Source: Streptomyces sp. NBC_00376
GTDB lineage: Bacteria; Actinomycetota; Actinomycetes; Streptomycetales; Streptomycetaceae
Assembly: GCF_036077095.1 (NCBI RefSeq)
Contig: NZ_CP107961.1
Span: 186,001-250,000, forward strand
DNA length: 64,000 bases
Direction of reading: 5' to 3'
In this document: one piece after another, positions 55,898-64,000 of the stretch
Layout of the letters: each line of letters begins with the position of its first letter
Position numbering within the stretch: position 1 is the stretch's first letter
Program-made: the position numbers and the translations under genes
Notes under the pieces: generated by a model
What the model was told of the DNA's origin: nothing
Seen by the model: the letters and a program-made list of their open reading frames with translations, nothing else
Database searches by the model: none

Positions 55898-56566
55898 ATG
55901 CAGAACTTCGACACCGCCACCCCGATCTCCGCCGTCCTGGACATCCCCGCCGGGCGCGTGCAGTTCATCGCCGCCGACCGGACCGACACCACCGTCGAGG
56001 TCCTGCCGGCGAGCGCCTCGAAGAGCCGCGACGTGAAGGCGGCGGAGCAGGCCGAGGTCGCCTACGCCGACGGCGTTCTGCGGATCGGCGCCCCGGCGGC
56101 GAAGAACCAGTACTTCGGCCCCTCCGGATCCATCGAGGTCACCGTCCAACTGCCGGCCGGATCCCGGGTCGAGGTGAAGTCGTCCTGCGCCGAGTTCCGG
56201 GGCGTCGGACGGTTCGGCGACGTCGCCTTCGAGGGCGCGCAGGGTGCGATCAAGGTCGACGAGGCCGCGGGCGTCCGTGTCACCACCTCCGGTGGCGACG
56301 TGTCGATCGGCCGTCTGGGCGGCCCGGCGGAGATCAGCACCGGACGCGGTGACATCCGGATCGCCGAGGCAGTGTGCGGCGCGGTCGTGCTGCGCACGCA
56401 GATGGGCGACGTGTCGGTCGGAGCCGCCGCCGGGGTCTCCGCCTCCCTGGACGCGGGCACCGGCTACGGCCGGATCCACAACGCGCTCAAGAACACCGAC
56501 GGCGACGCCGGCCTGAACATCCACGCGACCACCGACCACGGCAACATCGACGCCCGCAGCCTCTGA
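55898..56566 (+). CDS. DUF4097 beta-strand repeat protein
   Basis: A 222-residue protein made of repeated short beta-strands with Gly/Asp turns (VRVTTSGGDVSIGRLGGPAE, STGRGDIRIAEAVCGAVVL, RTQMGDVSVGAAAG), the DUF4097 beta-helix pattern. No signal peptide or membrane anchor, so it should be cytoplasmic. AAAGGAGAG before the ATG at 55898 is a strong ribosome-binding site. It is the first gene after the palindrome-rich operator and is followed 44 bp later by a hydrolase. The biochemical role of the family is unknown; in Streptomyces it commonly sits with this type of regulator. Confidence 0.85.
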   Translation: MQNFDTATPISAVLDIPAGRVQFIAADRTDTTVEVLPASASKSRDVKAAEQAEVAYADGVLRIGAPAAKNQYFGPSGSIEVTVQLPAGSRVEVKSSCAEFRGVGRFGDVAFEGAQGAIKVDEAAGVRVTTSGGDVSIGRLGGPAEISTGRGDIRIAEAVCGAVVLRTQMGDVSVGAAAGVSASLDAGTGYGRIHNALKNTDGDAGLNIHATTDHGNIDARSL

Positions 56567-56610
56567 AAGCACCGTCCCCGATCCACTTCCAGCCCGGAGA
56601 AAGAGGAACC

Positions 56611-57420
56611 ATGACCACCATCGAGCAGTCCGCCTGGACCGGCATGGTGCCGGTGGACGACACAGCCCTGGCCGTCACAGACACCGGCGGTCCCGGAATC
56701 CCCGTGCTCTACCTCAACGGTCAGTTCGCCACTCAGGGTTACTGGCGGCGGACCATCGCCGAACTGGGCACGGGATGGCGGCACATCACCTACGACGAGC
56801 GGGCGCGCGGCAGGAAATCGAAGCGTTCGGCGGACTACTCCTTCGCCGCCGCCGTGAGGGACGTCGATGCAGTTCTCGCGGCCAGGGGAGTGGACCGGGC
56901 GCTGGTGGTGGGCTGGTCCTACGGAGCGTTCGTCGCGGCGCACTGGGCCGGCCGGAACCCGGACCGCGCCCAGGGCGCGGTCCTGGTCGACGGCGCCTTC
57001 CCGCACGACTGGCTCGACGAGGCCATGGAGCAGCGGATCCGGAAGCTGTTCCGGCGGATGGGCTGGTTCACACCGCTGCTGCGCCCGACGGGCCTGACTC
57101 CGCGGATGACCGCCGAGCAGCAGGCGAACAGCAACATCGAGCTCGGCAGGCTCTCCCGCGAGCGCGAGCTGGGCCCCGTGCTGGACGGCATCACCGTTCC
57201 GGTGCGGTACGTGGTCGCTTCGGGAACGTCGCTGGGAAGCCGCGGTGACGAGCAGGAGCGGATTCGGGCCAGCCTCGACGGGGTGACCGCCCGCAACCCG
57301 AACATCAGGATCAGTGCGAAGGTCGCCAGCAATCATGGCGCGATCCTGAGGAAGGACTTTCTGGCCATCGCCGATGCCGTACGCGAAACCAAGTCGATCG
57401 GCCGCCCCACGGCGCCCTGA
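56611..57420 (+). CDS. Alpha/beta hydrolase
   Basis: A 269-residue hydrolase. VLYLNGQFATQGYWRRTI holds the oxyanion region, YDERARGRKSKRS follows, the nucleophile is Ser in VVGWSYGAFVAAHWAGRNP, and a terminal His occurs in VASNHGAIL. The acid residue is not obvious. It follows the DUF4097 gene by 44 bp with AGAGGAA before its ATG, so they form an operon controlled by the divergent two-HTH regulator. A 13-bp-arm terminator follows. The substrate is unknown. Confidence 0.85.
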   Translation: MTTIEQSAWTGMVPVDDTALAVTDTGGPGIPVLYLNGQFATQGYWRRTIAELGTGWRHITYDERARGRKSKRSADYSFAAAVRDVDAVLAARGVDRALVVGWSYGAFVAAHWAGRNPDRAQGAVLVDGAFPHDWLDEAMEQRIRKLFRRMGWFTPLLRPTGLTPRMTAEQQANSNIELGRLSRERELGPVLDGITVPVRYVVASGTSLGSRGDEQERIRASLDGVTARNPNIRISAKVASNHGAILRKDFLAIADAVRETKSIGRPTAP

Positions 57421-57437
57421 CCGTGACCGGCCAACGA

Positions 57438-57478
57438 GCACCTGGACCGGCCGATGACGCCCTGACCGGTCCAGGTGC
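57438..57478. terminator. Hairpin terminator after the hydrolase
   Basis: Perfect 13-bp arms GCACCTGGACCGG and CCGGTCCAGGTGC with a 15-nt loop start 18 bp after the hydrolase stop. Confidence 0.78.
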
Positions 57479-57532
57479 GGGTGGCAGTCGATGTGCTCCC
57501 GGCTCGATGCGCACTTGATGGACGAAATATTC

Positions 57533-57633
57533 GTATACCAATACCTGTACAGCGAGAGATTCATTGGGGGAATTCCGGACGAATGATGCAATGGACTCGC
57601 GAGAGCCTTGCCCGGCCCGCCGCGTTGGTATAC
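57533..57633. promoter_or_regulatory. Paired GntR-type operators TTGGTATAC
   Basis: GTATACCAA at 57533-57541 and TTGGTATAC at 57625-57633 are inverted copies of one site; extended, both read TTGGTATAC(A/G)AA. This resembles FadR/VanR-type GntR sites. They lie 45-145 bp before the amidohydrolase gene, whose downstream neighbour is a GntR regulator. Confidence 0.6.
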
Positions 57634-57677
57634 AAACTGGTTTCCGTTTGCATCCCGCGTCAAGCCGAAGGAGTCCC

Positions 57678-58994
57678 ATGACGCCCCCTCCCTCCACGCC
57701 GTCCCGACGCGGTGTCCTCGCGGGCGCCGCATCCCTGGCGGGTGCCGGTATCGCCATGTCCGCCGGTATTTCGCCCGCGGTGGCCGACCCCCGCGGCGAT
57801 TCGCGCCGTGAGCCCCGCAACGCGGTGGTCTTCCGCGACGTGCGGCCCATGGGTGCCGCGAAGCCGGTGGACCTCACGGTTGTCGACGGCCGCATCACGC
57901 GCGACCCGGCGCCCCGGGGCGCCAAGGTGATCGACGGCGGCGGGCGCATCGCCCTGCCGTCCCTGGTCGACGCGCACATCCACCCCGACAAGACGACGTG
58001 GGGCGGTGAATGGGTGTCGCGCAAGCCGGCCGACACCATCGCCGAACTCGCCCAGCAGGACGCGGAGTTGTTCCGCAGCCAGCGCCGACCGGTGTCCGAG
58101 CGCGCGTACGCGCTCATGTCGCACGCCGTGACCCGCGGTACGCGCGCCATGCGGGCGCACGCCGACATCGCCCCGGCCTACGGCCTGGCCTCCGTGGAAG
58201 GCGTGGGGCAGGCGCGCGAACGGCTCAAGCACGCGCTCGACGTACAGATCGTGGCCTTCCCGCAGCACGGCGTCATCCGCACCCCCGGCACCGCGGAACT
58301 GCTCAGGGATGCCGCCCGCAGCGGACTCGTCGACATGGTCGGCGGACTCGACCCGATCAGCTTCGACCACGCCATGGACGAGCAGCTGGACCTGCTCTTC
58401 GGTCTCGCGGACCGGTACGGCGTCGGCATCGACATCCACCTCCACGACCGGGGTGTGAACGGCACGACGGTGCTGCGCGCCATCATCGACCGCACCCGGG
58501 CCCTGTCCCTCAACGGGAAGGTGACCGTCAGTCATGTCTTCTGCCTGCCCGGCCTCTCCGACGCCGAACTGGCGAAGACCGCCGCGGACCTGAGCGATCT
58601 GGACATCGCCCTGACCACCGTGGCGCCCAGCGCGTCGCTGGTCCTGCCGATCGAGAAGCTGCGCGAGCACGGCGTACGGGTCGGGCTCGGCTCGGACGGG
58701 GTGCGTGACTCCTGGAGCCCCTTCGGCAACGCGGACATGTTCCACCGGACGCACCTGCTCGGCTGGGTCACGGACGTCCGCCTCGACAAGGAACTGTCCG
58801 CCTGTTACGAAGCCGGCGCGCACGGCGGTGCCGACGTCATGCGGCTGCCCCGCGCCGACCTCTCCCCGGGCTCGCCGGCCGACTTCGTCCTGCTCCACTC
58901 CGAGTGCCTGCCGCAGGTCGTGGTGGACATGCCCGCGCGCGACATGGTGGTGCACGGCGGACGCGTGGTCGCCCGCGACGGCCGACTGGCCTGA
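57678..58994 (+). CDS. Tat-exported amidohydrolase, cytosine deaminase-like
   Basis: A 438-residue metal-dependent amidohydrolase. The N-terminus is a twin-arginine signal (PSRRGVLAGAASLAGAGIAM, ending near SPAVADP), so the enzyme is exported. Metal ligands appear in DAHIHPDKT (~98), HLHDRG (~256) and SHVFCLPG, with the last Asp in GSDGVRDSWSPFGNADMF (~337), matching cytosine deaminase/CodA-like enzymes that hydrolyse cyclic amides. The ATG at 57678 follows GAAGGAG. A GntR gene follows 145 bp later and probable GntR sites precede the promoter, so catabolic, substrate-inducible control is inferred. Substrate not known. Confidence 0.87.
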   Translation: MTPPPSTPSRRGVLAGAASLAGAGIAMSAGISPAVADPRGDSRREPRNAVVFRDVRPMGAAKPVDLTVVDGRITRDPAPRGAKVIDGGGRIALPSLVDAHIHPDKTTWGGEWVSRKPADTIAELAQQDAELFRSQRRPVSERAYALMSHAVTRGTRAMRAHADIAPAYGLASVEGVGQARERLKHALDVQIVAFPQHGVIRTPGTAELLRDAARSGLVDMVGGLDPISFDHAMDEQLDLLFGLADRYGVGIDIHLHDRGVNGTTVLRAIIDRTRALSLNGKVTVSHVFCLPGLSDAELAKTAADLSDLDIALTTVAPSASLVLPIEKLREHGVRVGLGSDGVRDSWSPFGNADMFHRTHLLGWVTDVRLDKELSACYEAGAHGGADVMRLPRADLSPGSPADFVLLHSECLPQVVVDMPARDMVVHGGRVVARDGRLA

Positions 58995-59040
58995 CAGGTG
59001 CCGGTTCTCGGCTCCCGAGCCCGGACCGGGTGACCCGGGT

Positions 59041-59083
59041 GGCGTCCCGTCGCCCCAGCGTACGCATAAGGTGACGGGACGCC
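59041..59083. terminator. Hairpin between amidohydrolase and GntR gene
   Basis: Arms GGCGTCCCGTC (59041-59051) and GACGGGACGCC (59073-59083) are perfectly complementary, extendable to 14 bp with a G-U pair. It may limit read-through into the GntR gene. Confidence 0.6.
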
Positions 59084-59139
59084 CCGGATCAGGACCGGGC
59101 GCCGGGACAGGCCGGGAAGGCACAAGGAGGACGGCACAC

Positions 59140-59871
59140 GTGACGGCAGGCACCGGCCGGAAGGGCGACGGAGAACAGCCGTCCGCCCCGGCGACGCGCA
59201 CCCCGCTGAGCGAGGTCGCGCGCCAGGCCGTCAGGGACCGCATCATCGACGGCAGCTACGCCCAGGGCACCCGGGTGGTGGAGCGCGAGATCGCCCAGGA
59301 CCTCCAGATGTCGCGGGTGCCGGTGCGCGAGGCACTGCGGGCCCTGGTGGAGGAAGGGCTGCTCGACCTGTTGCCGCACAGCGGCGTACGGGTGCGCCGG
59401 CTGGAGCGCGCCGACGTCGAGTACCTGTACGACGTGTGGGAGCCGCTGGCCATCCAGGCGTCCCGCCTCGCCGCCCGCCGCGTGGCCCTGTCCGCACCGG
59501 GTGGGCACGGCGCCCTGGCGGAGCTGCGGGCCGTACTGGAACGGGCGGAGGCGGCCGCCTCGGCCGGGGACCGGACCCGGGAGAACGGTGCCGGGACCGC
59601 CTTCCACGAAGGGATCGTGGCCCTCGCCGACAACCCGCTGCTGGCCCAGCTCATGCAGAGGCTGAACGGTCAGCTGCGACTGCTCTTCGGCCTGAACACG
59701 GAACCCGCCCCCATGCGTGCCCAACACGGTGAGATGTACGAACGCATCGCCGCGGGAGACGCGGACGCGGCGGCGGCGATCACCCTTCTCCACGTACGCA
59801 AGAGCCGGGAGCTCGCACTGCGCGCGGTGACGGAGACGGGCCCGGACGTGGGCCGCTCGACCGAGGTGTGA
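59140..59871 (+). CDS. GntR-family regulator (FadR/VanR type)
   Basis: A 243-residue regulator. The winged helix shows ARQAVRDRIIDGSYAQGTRV, EREIAQDLQMSRVPVREAL and LEEGLLDLLPHSGVRV-like wing residues (VEEGLLDLLPHSGVRVRRL). The all-helical FCD-type C-terminus has FHEGIVALADNPLLAQLMQ, with metal/ligand His residues typical of the VanR/FadR group. The GTG at 59140 follows AAGGAGG by nine bases. It is transcribed in the same direction as the amidohydrolase and probably binds the TTGGTATAC sites before that gene. Confidence 0.92.
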   Translation: MTAGTGRKGDGEQPSAPATRTPLSEVARQAVRDRIIDGSYAQGTRVVEREIAQDLQMSRVPVREALRALVEEGLLDLLPHSGVRVRRLERADVEYLYDVWEPLAIQASRLAARRVALSAPGGHGALAELRAVLERAEAAASAGDRTRENGAGTAFHEGIVALADNPLLAQLMQRLNGQLRLLFGLNTEPAPMRAQHGEMYERIAAGDADAAAAITLLHVRKSRELALRAVTETGPDVGRSTEV

Positions 59872-59882
59872 GGGCCGAGGTG

Positions 59883-59969
59883 TGAGAGCCGGGGCGGAGG
59901 AGGTGCCGCATACGGCTACCCGCCCCACCATGCACGTCAGCCTGTACGGGCCGTACGGGACGGCTCTCA
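59883..59969. terminator. Possible terminator between GntR and GlxA-type genes
   Basis: Arms TGAGAGCCG (59883-59891) and CGGCTCTCA (59961-59969) are complementary but far apart, with a GTACGG/CCGTAC stem (59944-59956) inside. It lies between two convergent genes. Confidence 0.35.
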
Positions 59970-60995
59970 GCTCCTGCGTCGTCGGCCGCCCCGTGGTGAC
60001 AGGCCGTCGGAGCCGGCCCGGAACCGGAGCCGGTACTCCGTCGGTGTGGTGTCCAGCGTCCGGCGGAACGCCCGGATGAGAGTGTCGGTCGTGCCGAACC
60101 CGCAGGTGGACGCGATGCGTTCGAGGGTGGCATCGGTGGATTCGAGCTGGTTGCGCGCCCTTTCGACGCGGACCGACTCGACGTACGCGCTCGGCGTCAT
60201 GCCGAGCTCGGCCTTGAAGATCCGGGTGAGCTGCCGCTCGCCGACGTGGGCGAACGCGGCGAGGTCCGCGACGGTGAGCGGTGCGCCGATATTGCCCATG
60301 ATGTGGTGGCGGAGGTCCTCGATGCGGCGTGTCGTGGAGACGGGTTCGAGGGGAACGCTGAACTGGCTCTGTCCGCTCGGCCGCTTCAGATACATCACGA
60401 GCTGCCGGGCCACGCGCAGCGCGACGGTCTCGCCGAAGTCGTCGGCGACGAGGGCGAGCGAAAGGTCGAGACAGGCGCTGATGCCCGCGCCGGTCCACAC
60501 GTCGCCTTCGCGGATGAAGATCGGGTCCGCGTCGACCTCGACCTCGGGGTGGTCGGCGGCGAGTTGTTGCGCGGTCGACCAGTGGGTGGTGGCGCGCTTG
60601 CCGTCGAGCAGCCCGGCGGCGGCGAGGATGTGTGCTCCGACGCAGACGGAGGTGACCCTACGTGTCCTGGCGGCGAGTTTCTTCACCCACCCGACCACGG
60701 CGGGGTCGGTGAGGGCGTGCACCCGGCGCCGGCCGTCGACCTCGACCGACCCGGGCACCAGGAGGGTGTCGATGCTCCTCGTGGACACCTCGTGGAACGT
60801 GGCGTCGGGGAGGATGCGCACGCCGGCGGAGGTGGTGACGGGGGCCATGGTCTCGGCGGCGAGGACGACGGTGTAACCCGCCTCGTCGTCCGTCTCGCGC
60901 CGCAGGAGGGCGAACACCTCCGGCGGTCCGGTGACGTCGAGCAGGTCGACACCTTCGAAGAGGACGATGACGACGAGCCGTTCGACGGCGCTCAT
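59967..60995 (-). CDS. GlxA-type regulator (DJ-1/PfpI domain plus AraC HTH)
   Basis: A 342-residue regulator. Residues ~6-180 are a DJ-1/PfpI-like amidase fold (IVLFEGVDLLDVTGPPEVFA, SVCVGAHILAAAGLLDGKRA, WTGAGISACLDLSLALV). The Cys in VCVGAH is the equivalent of the nucleophile elbow but is used for sensing in this family. The last ~100 residues carry the AraC pair (LTVADLAAFAHVGERQLTRI, LERIASTCGFGTTDTLIRAF). It is divergent from a cysteine hydrolase, which it most likely controls. An ATGTCGG/CCGACAT inverted pair lies in the shared promoter region (61063-61099). Confidence 0.92.
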   Translation of the reverse strand: MSAVERLVVIVLFEGVDLLDVTGPPEVFALLRRETDDEAGYTVVLAAETMAPVTTSAGVRILPDATFHEVSTRSIDTLLVPGSVEVDGRRRVHALTDPAVVGWVKKLAARTRRVTSVCVGAHILAAAGLLDGKRATTHWSTAQQLAADHPEVEVDADPIFIREGDVWTGAGISACLDLSLALVADDFGETVALRVARQLVMYLKRPSGQSQFSVPLEPVSTTRRIEDLRHHIMGNIGAPLTVADLAAFAHVGERQLTRIFKAELGMTPSAYVESVRVERARNQLESTDATLERIASTCGFGTTDTLIRAFRRTLDTTPTEYRLRFRAGSDGLSPRGGRRRRS

Positions 60996-61208
60996 GGGGT
61001 CTCCGCGTTCATGGGGTCCGTGTCCGGCCGGCCCTCGGCCCGGCCGGAATCTGCGATCTGCGATGTCGGTATCTGCATGTTAGATGGCATTGCCGACATG
61101 CTCCGGCCGACCGTAGCGTTCTGGAGTCGGCTCACCGCGTCGGTGGGCGACAGATCCTGGCCCGATGCGCGGCACGCGATGCGGCACAAGACCCGAGGTG
61201 GTAATTCC

Positions 61209-61799
61209 ATGGCTACGACGACTCTGCGCGAACTCAACGGCTTCGACGAGACGCCCGCGTCGCTCGCCGATTCGACCCTGATCCTGGTCGACTACCAGAA
61301 CACCTACGTCGGTGGCGTGATGGAGCTGGAGGGCTGGCAGGCCGCGCTCGACTCGGCCGCCGAACTGCTGGGCCGGGCCCGCGAGGCGGGCACGAAGGTC
61401 ATCCACGTCATCAACGACGGCGGCGAGGGCACCCCGTACGACATCCGTGCGGAGATCGGCCGGATCCACCCGAGCGTGGCGCCCATCGAGGGCGAGCCCG
61501 TCGTCGTGAAGAAGGCCCCGAACGCCTTCGTCGACACCGACCTGGCCGAGCACGTGGACGCCGCCGGCAACAAGGACGTCATCGTCGCGGGCTTCATGAC
61601 GCACATGTGCGTGACGTTCACGACCGAGGGCGCGTTCCTGCGGGGAAACCGGCCCACCGTGGTAGCCGACGCCTGCGCGACGCGCCCGCTGCGTTCGGTG
61701 GGCACCGAGCTGACCGCCGACCAGATCCATCGCAGCGCGCTCGCCACGGTCTCCGACCTCTACGGGGTCGTCGTCGAGACCGGGAAGTCCCTGGTCTGA
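61209..61799 (+). CDS. Isochorismatase-like cysteine hydrolase
   Basis: A 196-residue cysteine hydrolase. The catalytic Asp is in LILVDYQNTYV, Lys in VVKKAPNAFVDTDL, and Cys in VAGFMTHMCVTFTTEGAF, giving an intact triad with the cis-peptide region. The family cleaves amides such as nicotinamide or isochorismate ethers. The ATG at 61209 has GAGGTGG nine bases upstream; the long open frame further upstream is antisense to the GlxA-type gene. It is the probable target of that regulator. The substrate is not deducible. A hairpin terminator follows at 61808-61831. Confidence 0.9.
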   Translation: MATTTLRELNGFDETPASLADSTLILVDYQNTYVGGVMELEGWQAALDSAAELLGRAREAGTKVIHVINDGGEGTPYDIRAEIGRIHPSVAPIEGEPVVVKKAPNAFVDTDLAEHVDAAGNKDVIVAGFMTHMCVTFTTEGAFLRGNRPTVVADACATRPLRSVGTELTADQIHRSALATVSDLYGVVVETGKSLV

Positions 61800-61807
61800 G
61801 TGCTGTG

Positions 61808-61831
61808 CCGGCCGCGACGGACCGCGGCCGG
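61808..61831. terminator. Hairpin terminator after the cysteine hydrolase
   Basis: Arms CCGGCCGC and GCGGCCGG with an 8-nt loop begin 9 bp after the hydrolase stop. Confidence 0.65.
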
Positions 61832-61878
61832 TGGAAATCCGGATGTGCCGGTCGAGCGGCCCGGGGCACACTGCACGG

Positions 61879-62751
61879 ATGATCTCCGACGCGTCCCGGA
61901 CACCGCAGGCAATGGCCATCCGCCACGTCGCGGGGCTTGCGTCGGGTCCTGCGCTGGACCCGGCGCTGCGGGTGACCCTCAACTTCCACCCGGACCGCCT
62001 GCTGCACGGCAAGCCGATCCTCGAAGCCCTGGCCCAAGACGGTGCCTACCGCTCCCAGTTCGTCACGGGGACCAGCAACGGCGGACTGACCGCGCATCCC
62101 GGCGGGGACCGGTGGCGCTGGGAGAGCCGGATCTTCGGCGGGGCGTACGACGCGGCGTCCGCTCATGAGCGACCCGTCTACGGGGCGTTGAACTTCCGCC
62201 GCAAGCCGGTCGGAGGTGCACCGCGGTTCGGCTCCGCCCACTTCCGGCTGACCGCACGGACCCTGGCGCGCACCACGTTCTGCTACCCGGACAGCTTCCT
62301 CGAACCCTCGGACTTCGGTGTCGCGGCCCGCATGAGGCTCGTGGCCCTTGCCCTGGCCGACAGCCAGGACGAGCTCGACGACTACGTCGAGGCCCAGGTG
62401 CACGGACCGGTCCTGCTGGACCGTCATGTGGAGGCGCTGGTTCTGGACCCGTGCTACCGGGGCACGGCTGTCGAGGCCGCGGCACGACGTCTCGGCTGCC
62501 CCGTCGAGTGGCACCCGGGTTTCCGCCTCGGGGTCGAGACGCTTCGCCTGCACCCCGGCTACCGGGGTCAGGAGTACGTCGAGCTGGGCACGCGGATCGC
62601 CGTCGGCGGCGTACTCGATCCCCGCATAGTCGGGGACGCGGCACGCGACGGACGCCACGACCCCCAGGCGGTCAAGAAGGTGTGGCACTGCCTGGCCCGC
62701 TTCGGGTCCCCCGGTGCGGGTGGTGCCGGCGGGGCGACGGTTGCCCTGTGA
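61879..62751 (+). CDS. DUF3626 family protein
   Basis: A 290-residue protein of the DUF3626 type. Diagnostic blocks are VTLNFHPDRLLHGKPILEAL, SQFVTGTSNGGLTAHPGGDR then WRWESRIFGGAYD, and the C-terminal LDPRIVGDAARDG. The biochemical role is not established; the conserved His/Arg/Glu blocks suggest an enzyme. The ATG at 61879 (MISDASRTPQ) is favoured because the family begins shortly after; an ATG at 61831 overlaps the terminator hairpin. No signal peptide. Neighbours give no functional clue. Confidence 0.78.
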   Translation: MISDASRTPQAMAIRHVAGLASGPALDPALRVTLNFHPDRLLHGKPILEALAQDGAYRSQFVTGTSNGGLTAHPGGDRWRWESRIFGGAYDAASAHERPVYGALNFRRKPVGGAPRFGSAHFRLTARTLARTTFCYPDSFLEPSDFGVAARMRLVALALADSQDELDDYVEAQVHGPVLLDRHVEALVLDPCYRGTAVEAAARRLGCPVEWHPGFRLGVETLRLHPGYRGQEYVELGTRIAVGGVLDPRIVGDAARDGRHDPQAVKKVWHCLARFGSPGAGGAGGATVAL

Positions 62752-62879
62752 CGAGACCTTCACGGCTGTGTCCCGGCTGTGTGCCATCCGTCGGTCGGCC
62801 GAAAATCGATGGCTAGCCTGGCGGCGCTCAAGGGGTCCCTGGGGGACGTCGGAACAGCCGGACGGAAGTGGGAACAGAC

Positions 62880-64000
62880 ATGGGCGGTCGTGACGGGCGC
62901 GTGGTGTCACGCAGGCGAATACTCGGGCTGGCCGGGACCGGGCTGGGGCTGGCCGTGTTCGGGGCCGGTGTCGTGGGGTGCGGTCCCGAGGAGGAAGCGG
63001 ATGTCCGGGGCGGGGGTTCGAAGCCGGGCGGGGGCAGGAGCGGTGACACTTTCACCACCCCGCCGCCGGGCACCGCGCCCGAGCCGCTGTGGCGGGCGGC
63101 TGCCGCGAACACCAGCCTGTCCGGCAACGAGGCGCTCGCGGTGATCGGGAACGTGGCCCTGGTGTCGGGCGACCCGCTGGTGGGACGGGACATGGCCACC
63201 GGCAAGGAGAAGTGGTCGCGCCGCGGCGTCACCACACCCGGTGCCAAGCTCGTCCTCGGCGGCGGCACGCTCTACCTCGCCAGCGCCGAGTACGACGGCG
63301 ACGTGGTGGGACTGGATCCGGCGACCGGCAAGGAGACCTGGCGCAGCCGCCTGGGCAAGCAGTACGAGCAGCCGCGCCCGATCGCGGCCGACGACCGCCA
63401 TGTGTACGTGATCGCCGGCATCCTGGAGAAGGACTTCACGACGCCGAACAACGTGATCGCCGCGATCGACACCACGTCCGGCAGGATCGCCTGGCGCGAG
63501 CAGCGCGACGAGGGGACCGAGGAGTTCGGCATCACCGCCGCGGCCGTCGACGGGCGCCTGGTCTACACGGACTACCGGGAGAACGTGACCGTCCGCGACA
63601 CGGCGACCGGCCGGCAGGTATGGACGAAGAAGATCAGCCGGTCCAACAACCGCCACTTCGCCATGCACAAGGATCTGGTGATCGTGGCGGACGGCCGGCG
63701 GCTGCGGGCCTTCGAACTGGCCGGGGGAAAGGAACGCTGGTCGCTGCGGACGGAGGAGTTCAGCTCGTTCAACGACCCGCACGTCCTGGACGGGGTGCTC
63801 TACGCGGCCGACAGCGCGCGCGGCCTGTGGGCGGTGGACCCCGGTACGGGCAAGCAGATCTGGCACAACGAGGACCTGCGGGAGTCGGCGACGCAGGCGT
63901 GGCAGTTCGCCAAGGTGAAAGGCACCCTGTACGGCGCGACCGAGTTCGACAAGGACGGCGGCGTGCACGCCTTCGACGTGGCGACCGGGAAGCTGCGCTG
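62880..64000 (+). CDS. Tat/lipoprotein with PQQ-like beta-propeller repeats, 3'-truncated by window
   Basis: An open frame running off the right edge, at least 373 codons. The N-terminus has a twin-arginine motif (SRRRILGLAGTGLGL) and a lipobox GVVGC, so a Tat-exported, membrane-anchored lipoprotein is predicted. The rest is a series of propeller blades with the W-docking pattern: LVGRDMATGKEKWSRRG, VVGLDPATGKETWRSRLG, IAAIDTTSGRIAWREQ, VRDTATGRQVWTKKI, LRAFELAGGKERWSLRT, LWAVDPGTGKQIWHNE, VHAFDVATGKLRW. Related proteins are seen as PQQ-binding-like or BamB-like extracytoplasmic scaffolds, and some sit behind protein kinases. GTG at 62868 is an alternative start. The C-terminus lies beyond the window. 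Confidence 0.85.
   Translation, partial: MGGRDGRVVSRRRILGLAGTGLGLAVFGAGVVGCGPEEEADVRGGGSKPGGGRSGDTFTTPPPGTAPEPLWRAAAANTSLSGNEALAVIGNVALVSGDPLVGRDMATGKEKWSRRGVTTPGAKLVLGGGTLYLASAEYDGDVVGLDPATGKETWRSRLGKQYEQPRPIAADDRHVYVIAGILEKDFTTPNNVIAAIDTTSGRIAWREQRDEGTEEFGITAAAVDGRLVYTDYRENVTVRDTATGRQVWTKKISRSNNRHFAMHKDLVIVADGRRLRAFELAGGKERWSLRTEEFSSFNDPHVLDGVLYAADSARGLWAVDPGTGKQIWHNEDLRESATQAWQFAKVKGTLYGATEFDKDGGVHAFDVATGKLR

Overview
The window is high-GC actinomycete DNA and is best read as a Streptomyces chromosome. The support is a modular type I polyketide synthase (PKS) cluster, many one-component regulators, Tat-type signal peptides, and a coupled gene pair resembling the Streptomyces telomere proteins Tap and Tpg. 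No rRNA, tRNA, CRISPR array or transposase was found.

Positions 37-35018 form a polyketide cluster. On the left are a 2-oxoglutarate dioxygenase (minus strand) and, divergently, a MqnA-like chorismate dehydratase followed by PKS 1 (acyl-ligase, degenerate KR, ACP, then KS-AT-DH-KR-ACP). Next come a DUF5988 small protein, a TrmB/LuxR-type regulator, an FAD oxidoreductase, a type II thioesterase and the 14-kb PKS 2 (three KS-AT-KR-ACP modules). A DrrA/DrrB exporter, a second ABC exporter and a Lsd18/MonCI-like flavin epoxidase close the cluster. All four ATs carry malonyl motifs. The simplest model is that MqnA diverts chorismate to a meta-substituted benzoate, the ligase loads it, and four malonate extensions give an aryl-alkenyl polyol chain. 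PKS 2 ends in a docking tail and no thioesterase domain is present, so either more PKS genes lie left of position 1 or release is unusual. TAGGGG/CCCCTA motifs sit in four of the cluster's intergenic regions and may be the operator of the cluster regulator.

Positions 35318-47100 hold accessory functions: an MFS exporter, a YbaK-type deacylase, a CGNR zinc-finger regulator, two tandem ABC-F ATPases behind a leader containing a tiny ORF, two alpha/beta hydrolases with a divergent HTH regulator over a 32-bp palindrome, an NmrA-like oxidoreductase, an AraC regulator and a second DUF5988 gene.

Positions 47243-49756 are a three-gene unit ending in the Tap-like and Tpg-like genes. The rest, to 64000, is a string of small regulator-plus-enzyme units: methyltransferase, YdeI-like protein, MFS exporter with a possible leader peptide, HxlR with quinone oxidoreductase, a MarR-like regulator with a DUF4097 protein and hydrolase, a Tat amidohydrolase with GntR, GlxA-type regulator with cysteine hydrolase, a DUF3626 protein, and a Tat lipoprotein with PQQ-like propeller repeats that runs off the right edge.
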